This document shows positions 6,786 through 9,814 of a DNA stretch of 9,814 nucleotides, piece by piece. Position numbers and translations under genes: made by a program. The notes under the pieces are model-generated. The model saw nothing but the letters and a program-made list of their open reading frames with translations. It was not told the DNA's origin and made no database searches. Every line of letters begins with the position of its first letter. Position 1 is the first letter of the stretch. The stretch lies in NCBI GenBank assembly GCA_023268595.1, contig JALQUD010000030.1, positions 1 to 9,814 on the forward strand, written 5' to 3'. The DNA is from Candidatus Saccharimonadia bacterium (GTDB taxonomy: Bacteria; Patescibacteriota; Saccharimonadia; Saccharimonadales; UBA4665).

Positions 6786-7511
6786 ATGCTGCTTATCGGC
6801 CACCGGGGTTGCCCGGCATACGAACCCGAAAACACCCTACGTGGCTTTGAGCGTGCCATCGCCATGGGCGTGGATATGCTGGAGTTCGACGTCTATGCCC
6901 TACCTTCCGGTGAACTGGTGGTATTCCATGACCGTACGTTGGACCGCACCACCAATGGCAGCGGCCTGCTGCTTCATAATAGTTTTCGCGAACTACGTAA
7001 GCTTGATGCCGGCAAGGGCGAGAAGATCCCTACCCTGCGCGAGACGCTTGAGCTGATCGTCGGCCGCGTGCCGGTAGTCATAGAAATGAAGAACCCGGGC
7101 GCTTCGGCCGGTGTGGCCGACGAAATCGACCGGGCGGTGCGTTCGGGCGTCTGGACGCATGACCAGTTCATCGTCTCGTCGTTCCACCACCGCGAGCTAT
7201 ACCAGTTCAAGACCGGCCATGCGCCGCATATCAGCGTGGTGGCGGCGACGTCGTCGGTGCCGTTGGACGATGCGGCCTACGCCGATGACTTGCAGGCCGT
7301 GGCTATCACGCCGGACATAGACGTGGTTGACCGGCAGTTGGTGGACGATGCGCACCGCCGCGGACTCAAGGTGTATGTGTTCACGGTTAATAATTACGAG
7401 GATACGCTGGCTATGTCGGCCCTGGGCGTGGACGGTATCTTCACCAATGTTCCGGACGTATCACGGCAGGCGTTGCGGGCCGGTGCAGGTTCAGGCTTGC
7501 GCGAACTATGA
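6786..7511 (+). CDS. Glycerophosphodiester phosphodiesterase family protein
   Basis: A cytoplasmic TIM-barrel phosphodiesterase of 241 residues, which would split glycerophosphodiesters into glycerol-3-phosphate and an alcohol. Visible: GHRGCPAYEPENTLRGF (5-21, with H6, R7 and the E-N-T triad), MLEFDV with E33 and D35, VFHDRTLDRTTNGSG (47-60, H48), IPTLRETLEL (81-90), VVIEMKNPG (97-105, metal ligand E100) and the C-terminal VDGIFTNVPD (215-224). All catalytic features are present and there is no signal peptide. A strong GAGGAGG ribosome site at 6772-6778 fixes the ATG, seven bases away. It follows pyrH in the same transcript and ends at a TGA. Confidence 0.95.
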   Translation: MLLIGHRGCPAYEPENTLRGFERAIAMGVDMLEFDVYALPSGELVVFHDRTLDRTTNGSGLLLHNSFRELRKLDAGKGEKIPTLRETLELIVGRVPVVIEMKNPGASAGVADEIDRAVRSGVWTHDQFIVSSFHHRELYQFKTGHAPHISVVAATSSVPLDDAAYADDLQAVAITPDIDVVDRQLVDDAHRRGLKVYVFTVNNYEDTLAMSALGVDGIFTNVPDVSRQALRAGAGSGLREL

Positions 7512-7555
7512 GACATACAGTCATGGCCATACGATAAGATCCAACATGGAGATGA

Positions 7556-7603
7556 CAAGCAGGCGGCCGCGGATGCGGTCGGGTGCGGCGGACCGCCTGC
7601 TTG
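7556..7603. repeat. 11-bp perfect inverted repeat between convergent genes
   Basis: CAAGCAGGCGG (7556-7566) pairs perfectly with CCGCCTGCTTG (7593-7603), leaving a 26-base GC-rich loop. A competing inner stem GCGGTC/GACCGC (7575-7580 with 7591-7596) shares bases with it. The dyad lies between the convergent 3' ends of the phosphodiesterase gene and the 150-residue gene, the usual place for a shared terminator. There is no T-run on either side, so it is not a textbook intrinsic terminator. Confidence 0.5.
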
Positions 7604-7654
7604 CCGAAGTGCTGCCCTCAGCCGTACTCAGCCGGCTTATGGCCATCAATGGTC

Positions 7655-8107
7655 TCAGCAGTCCCAGTGATCAAGGGCGATCAGGTCAAACTCCAGCGTC
7701 TTGGAAAGCTGGAACAGTTGCTCCGGTGACCCTAAGAGATAGCGTATCTGAGTGAGGCCATGCCGTCTGACCAGGCCGCCCAGTACGTGGCGCACCAGCT
7801 TGTTGTGCATGCGCCATGAGCCGAGCCTGCGCTCGTCAATGATGATCTTGACGATGCCACCAAATCTGATCTGAAGGTCGGCGACACCTTCAAGGCTGGA
7901 CAACTTGCCGATAGCAACATGCGTGGCACCTACGCCGACACTGAGGCTGAAGCCGTTGCCATGGATGTACTCGGCGCTGTCGTCCCCCAGCGGGTTATAA
8001 CCCCGAAAGTCATAGATCTGCACGACTGCCGCCTGATTGGGTGCCGCGTGGTAATACTCATAGTACGTTATTTTGTGCTTGAGCGGACTACCTGTCTCCT
8101 TGTCCAT
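7655..8107 (-). CDS. Unidentified protein of 150 residues
   Basis: I do not recognise this protein. The ATG at 8107 is supported by an AAGGAA ribosome site at 8117-8122; the frame is closed by a TAG 33 bases upstream, so no longer product is likely. The N-terminal half (MDKETGSPLKHKITYYEYYHAAPNQAAVVQIYDF) is tyrosine-rich and strand-like, followed by alternating beta segments (FSLSVGVGATHVAIGKL, DLQIRFGGIVKIIIDE). The C-terminal half has a basic helix (ERRLGSWRMHNKLVRHVLGGLVRRHG) and ends LFQLSKTLEFDLIALDHWDC. The order 'IIIDERRLG, helix, G..QIRYLL, ...LEFD' is loosely similar to the end of an acetyltransferase (GNAT) fold, but the acetyl-CoA glycine loop is missing; this is a guess. It is the last gene of the accessory cluster, has its own predicted promoter, and ends at a TGA. 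Confidence 0.68.
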   Translation of the reverse strand: MDKETGSPLKHKITYYEYYHAAPNQAAVVQIYDFRGYNPLGDDSAEYIHGNGFSLSVGVGATHVAIGKLSSLEGVADLQIRFGGIVKIIIDERRLGSWRMHNKLVRHVLGGLVRRHGLTQIRYLLGSPEQLFQLSKTLEFDLIALDHWDC

Positions 8108-8360
8108 GATGCATCGTTCCTTGTCTCTGCGGATGGGCGGCTACCGATTATTGGCATGGATGTGCACTGTTCGTGAGAGCAGCCGAAGTACTGTACAACA
8201 AAATTTGATAAGAATCAAATAACCTATGGAACTGTGGTGCTTATGATGGAGATGCTTTTCCGGAAAGCCGAAGCTTCCGCTGTCCGGAAGAACATGACAA
8301 GCAGGCGGGTTAAAACGTAAGGGTGGCTGCCGGCCTGTCATGTCTTCAGTGCGGCTTGTA
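8108..8360. other. Long gap holding promoter, dyads and repeat copy, no clear gene
   Basis: Between the 150-residue gene and the possible extension of the 142-residue gene lie about 250 bases with no convincing reading frame. Short frames on both strands have no ribosome site or family resemblance. It holds the predicted promoter of the 150-residue gene (8190-8218) and dyads GCTTT-N5-AAAGC (8254-8268) and CTTCCG-N5-CGGAAG (8274-8290). It also holds the direct repeat copy at 8294-8308, and CATGACA (8293-8299) is matched by TGTCATG at 8336-8342. A transcribed leader of about 75 bases precedes the 150-residue gene. Confidence 0.5.
8190..8218 (-). promoter_or_regulatory. Sigma-70-type promoter with overlapping operator-like dyad
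   Basis: On the minus strand TTGATT (8218-8213) is separated by 17 bases from TACAGT (8195-8190), giving four of six matches in each box at the ideal spacing. The perfect inverted repeat ATTTGAT-N4-ATCAAAT (8203-8220) covers the -35 box and part of the spacer, a plausible site for a regulator. The start would lie near 8183, upstream of the 150-residue gene. Confidence 0.4.
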
Positions 8361-8444
8361 TCAGCTGATCATGCTCGCGAGCAGCTTGAGCGCCTCGACG
8401 AAATCGCCGTTCGGTGCGTACAGTTGGTCGTACCCCTGGACATC

Positions 8445-8873
8445 TCAGAATTCCCGGTACTGCAACCACCCTATGGTGGCCATGTTGAACAGTCCGGTGC
8501 TCAGGAGTGCGTAACCCTGTCCTGGCGACAAGGAGTACGGACAGTCCGCGTCGAGCAGCGATGGAAAGCGGCGTGGTGATGCCGGCGCGACGCGCTGTTC
8601 ACGGTCAAACTGGAGTATCTGGCGATACTCACGTCGGCTGATCCAGATCCATTCCCCGGCTTCGTGCCATAAGGCCAGCAGACGGAGACTGATTTCCAGG
8701 AAGCGTACCTGCCTGAAAATCTCGATGTGCTCCTTCGTTATCTTGGCTGCCGCTGAAGGCTGCCTGATGTCAGCAGGGCTGATCGGGTGCCGGACGGGCT
8801 GTGGTGACTTGCTGCGTGGCCGGGCATAGTACTGCTGCGGCAGGGTCGCTGGCGATGGCCTGGAGACTTCCAA
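8445..8873 (-). CDS. Unidentified protein of 142 residues with possible TGA-interrupted extension
   Basis: I do not recognise this protein. I place the start at the TTG at 8873, eight bases after AGGAGG; the GTG at 8882 lies inside the ribosome site itself and would be a poor start. The first 45 residues are low-complexity and rich in Pro, Ser, Gln and Arg. A helical domain follows (ITKEHIEIFRQVRFLEISL, then RLLALWHEAGEWIWISRREY), with several Trp. The end is SPGQGYALLSTGLFNMATIGWLQYREF and a TGA at 8447-8445. Reading through that TGA, the same frame gives DVQGYDQLYAPNGDFVEALK and then LLASMIS before a second TGA at 8363-8361. This reads like genuine protein, so the gene may be interrupted, or read through, with a full length of about 170 residues. 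It lies 83 bases downstream of the alpha-CTD-like gene. Confidence 0.6.
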   Translation of the reverse strand: MEVSRPSPATLPQQYYARPRSKSPQPVRHPISPADIRQPSAAAKITKEHIEIFRQVRFLEISLRLLALWHEAGEWIWISRREYRQILQFDREQRVAPASPRRFPSLLDADCPYSLSPGQGYALLSTGLFNMATIGWLQYREF

Positions 8874-8876
8874 GGC

Positions 8877-8889
8877 GATCACCTCCTTA
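8877..8889 (-). promoter_or_regulatory. Extended Shine-Dalgarno that decides a TTG start
   Basis: The minus strand reads TAAGGAGGTGATC, which is complementary over 13 bases to the canonical 3' tail of bacterial 16S rRNA. Its AGGAGG core is followed by eight bases and then TTG, so the 142-residue gene most likely starts at 8873. Such full-length pairing is unusual, and the first genes of the neighbouring core transcripts have no Shine-Dalgarno at all. Confidence 0.7.
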
Positions 8890-8925
8890 CGTGTTATGGC
8901 CGTTCGGACATTTCATGAGTCCTTA

Positions 8926-8980
8926 CGGGTCTGCTTGTCAAAGTGCATACTACTGCTTACTGCTTGTCGCGGGTCTGCTT
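8926..8980. repeat. Cluster of CTGCTT short repeats
   Basis: CTGCTT appears four times in 50 bases, at 8931, 8953, 8960 and 8975. Two copies sit inside a longer repeat, CGGGTCTGCTT, at 8926-8936 and 8970-8980. Two share CTGCTTGTC (8931-8939 and 8960-8968). The cluster spans the last codons of the alpha-CTD-like gene and the gap after it. It may be a small local duplication. Confidence 0.55.
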
Positions 8981-9508
8981 CAACTCGTCGTCCAACATCT
9001 GACGTGCTTTGGTACGGATGTTCTGGACGGCGCGGTTGCGATCATTGTCCGCATACTTGGGAACGAGCGGCCAGTAGGCCCAGTCCACCACGTACAGCGT
9101 GTATTTGGTTTCGCTCCTGACCTGTTCCTCCAGACCTTCGAGCTCCAGAGTCGCGACTTCCGTGAATGGTCCGCGGATCAGGCCTAGGGCACTCAAACGG
9201 TCGTCGATGTCGTCGGCAGACTTTTGCCCCAGTCCCATTTTGCTGAGAGTCGAGTTGTGCAGCTGGCAGAGCTGGCCGACAGTCTTGCAGCCGGCGACGA
9301 TGAGCTTCTTGCGGGTGCTGGTAGGCAGCTCCAACCCATCGATGGGCTGGTCAACGAGCTCCGCTGCGCGGTCCGTCAGATAGCCGAGATCCGTCCGGAA
9401 GACGGGAGGCTTGAGTGCGTTCGCGTGGCGTTGGAAGTCGCGGATTGCCCGCTTGTAACCCTCCGTGAGCCCGGCGATGTAGTCGGGAGATGTGACATCC
9501 GGTCGCAT
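8957..9508 (-). CDS. Stand-alone RNA polymerase alpha-CTD-like domain protein
   Basis: A protein of 183 residues whose middle (about 55-110) matches the C-terminal domain of the RNA polymerase alpha subunit. PIDGLELPTSTRKKL (55-69) corresponds to the start of helix 1, GCKTVGQLC (73-81) to the helix 2 region, and LSKMGLGQKSADDI (88-101) to the helix-hairpin-helix turn (LGKKS in E. coli), followed by a helix ending SALGL. By eye, the position of E. coli Arg265, which contacts DNA, is Ser64 with Arg66 nearby, while the LGxKS Lys and Ser are kept. Flanking sequences are unlike alpha: a helical N-terminus (YIAGLTEGYKRAIRDFQRHAN) and a basic C-terminal helix (NRAVQNIRTKARQM). It may bind DNA or RNA polymerase, or use the fold for another nucleic acid. 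The ATG follows GGAG by only four bases. It is the first gene of the accessory cluster. Confidence 0.78.
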   Translation of the reverse strand: MRPDVTSPDYIAGLTEGYKRAIRDFQRHANALKPPVFRTDLGYLTDRAAELVDQPIDGLELPTSTRKKLIVAGCKTVGQLCQLHNSTLSKMGLGQKSADDIDDRLSALGLIRGPFTEVATLELEGLEEQVRSETKYTLYVVDWAYWPLVPKYADNDRNRAVQNIRTKARQMLDDELKQTRDKQ

Positions 9509-9553
9509 GGTGCTCCGATCGTAAGAAGCGTAGCGGTGTGTATGGTTCGCGTC

Positions 9554-9579
9554 TATGTAAGACGATATTACATACTATA
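9554..9579 (-). promoter_or_regulatory. Promoter with operator-like palindrome ahead of the alpha-CTD-like gene
   Basis: TATGTAA-N7-TTACATA (9554-9574) is a perfect 7-base inverted repeat with a 7-base centre. It abuts a -10-like TATAGT on the minus strand (9579-9574), so the dyad would cover the transcription start. The mRNA leader would be about 55 bases. No convincing -35 was seen. The arrangement fits repression, but the regulator is unknown. Confidence 0.4.
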
Positions 9580-9592
9580 TAAGAAATACGAT

Positions 9593-9614
9593 AAAAATGC
9601 TAGACCGCTAGGTC
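9593..9614 (-). terminator. Weak possible terminator after the Clp gene
   Basis: On the minus strand GACC-TAGC-GGTC (9614-9603) forms a 4-base stem overlapping the last codons, followed five bases later by five T (9597-9593). The stem is short, so this is tentative. Confidence 0.3.
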
Positions 9615-9814
9615 GTCGACATCCAGCACCAGATGGTCCCCTGTCTGCGCGGCGCCGGTCAGGATGCGGTTGGCGATGCCGTCTTCCACGGCCCGCTGTA
9701 GCTGGCGTCGCATCGGCCGGGCACCCAGGCGTGGATCGTTGCCGACTTCGACGATCTTCATGACCGCGGCATCGGTCAGCTCGACGGTTATGTCCTGGCC
9801 GGCCAATGTCTTAT
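9600..9814 (-). CDS. Clp-family AAA+ ATPase, C-terminal fragment
   Basis: The last 70 or so codons of a gene whose start is beyond the window; the reading frame is open to base 9814. The fragment reads KTLAGQDITVELTDAAVMK and then IVEVGNDPRLGARPMRRQLQ. This is the small C-terminal subdomain of the second AAA+ module of ClpA/B/C unfoldases: a strand and helix, then the sensor-2 GAR motif with following Arg residues, then QRAVEDGIANRILTG. The short tail after GDHLVLDVDDLAV is closer to the ends of ClpC and ClpB than to ClpX. Which one cannot be told without the N-terminal part. It would act as an ATP-driven unfoldase or disaggregase in the cytoplasm. It ends with TAG at 9602. Confidence 0.9.
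   Translation of the reverse strand, partial: KTLAGQDITVELTDAAVMKIVEVGNDPRLGARPMRRQLQRAVEDGIANRILTGAAQTGDHLVLDVDDLAV

Larger units (their letters stand above)
7552..8308. repeat. 15-bp direct repeat bracketing the 150-residue gene
   Basis: ATGACAAGCAGGCGG occurs at 7552-7566 and again at 8294-8308. The core 10-mer TGACAAGCAG is also present in inverted orientation at 8931-8940, upstream of the 142-residue gene. The 11-mer half of the 7556-7603 hairpin is a further inverted copy. The copies sit in gaps between genes, not within conserved coding motifs. Confidence 0.6.

Noticed and set aside
7327..7755. Plus-strand frame overlapping the phosphodiesterase end and the 150-residue gene
   Set aside because: It overlaps a well-supported enzyme gene in another frame and then runs antisense to another frame. 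A later ATG at 7552 lies in the repeat and has no ribosome site.
8120..8341. Minus-strand frame of 66 codons in the long gap
   Set aside because: His/Pro/Leu-rich chance-like composition, no ribosome site, and overlap with dyads and the predicted promoter.
8340..8579. Plus-strand frame opposite the end of the 142-residue gene
   Set aside because: No ribosome site or recognisable features. The minus-strand frame has a near-perfect ribosome site and shares orientation with its neighbours.
8877..8889. Sequence identical to the 3' tail of 16S rRNA on the plus strand
   Set aside because: No other 16S helices flank it. On the minus strand it acts as an unusually complete Shine-Dalgarno before a reading frame.
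1..9814. CRISPR array, tRNA or rRNA genes, insertion sequences
   Set aside because: I saw no regularly spaced repeats, cloverleaf-like segments, ribosomal sequence or transposase-like frames. Subtle RNAs could be missed by eye.

Overview
The window looks like a moderately GC-rich bacterial chromosome segment. Small genes, tight spacing and leaderless first genes, with a Clp ATPase, a PyrH-type UMP kinase and a lineage-specific anchored protein, make me think of Candidate Phyla Radiation bacteria, most likely Saccharibacteria (TM7). That assignment is inference from gene style and could be wrong. TAA, TAG and TGA all appear as ordinary stops.

Left part (1-4209, all minus strand). The window opens inside an unidentified gene whose first 211 codons lie at 1-634. 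Next is a divergent ribokinase-fold protein resembling ADP-dependent NAD(P)H-hydrate dehydratase (708-1502). A tight four-gene operon follows, read from 4209 down to 1551: exonuclease III, a MazG-like nucleotide pyrophosphohydrolase, a proline iminopeptidase-like hydrolase and an MTH1-type Nudix hydrolase. Three of the four act in DNA repair or nucleotide-pool cleaning, and the dehydratase-like gene fits a damage-repair theme.

Middle (4339-7511). A minus-strand pair encodes a cysteine-free 351-residue protein and a membrane-anchored 184-residue protein, neither recognised. It diverges from a plus-strand pair, UMP kinase (pyrH) and a glycerophosphodiester phosphodiesterase. A 95-base AT-rich spacer carries both promoters.

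Right part (7512-9574) looks accessory. Three minus-strand genes of unknown role are separated by long, structured gaps: an 183-residue protein with a stand-alone RNA polymerase alpha-CTD-like domain, a 142-residue protein with an in-frame TGA followed by plausible coding sequence, and a 150-residue protein. A TGACAAGCAG motif recurs in the gaps and two operator-like palindromes lie at predicted promoters. This is the best candidate for something undescribed, although its function cannot be read from sequence alone. The window ends with the C-terminus of a Clp-family AAA+ ATPase (9600-9814).

Four first genes of transcription units have a -10 hexamer 7-9 bases before ATG and no Shine-Dalgarno, whereas operon-internal and accessory genes have Shine-Dalgarno sites.
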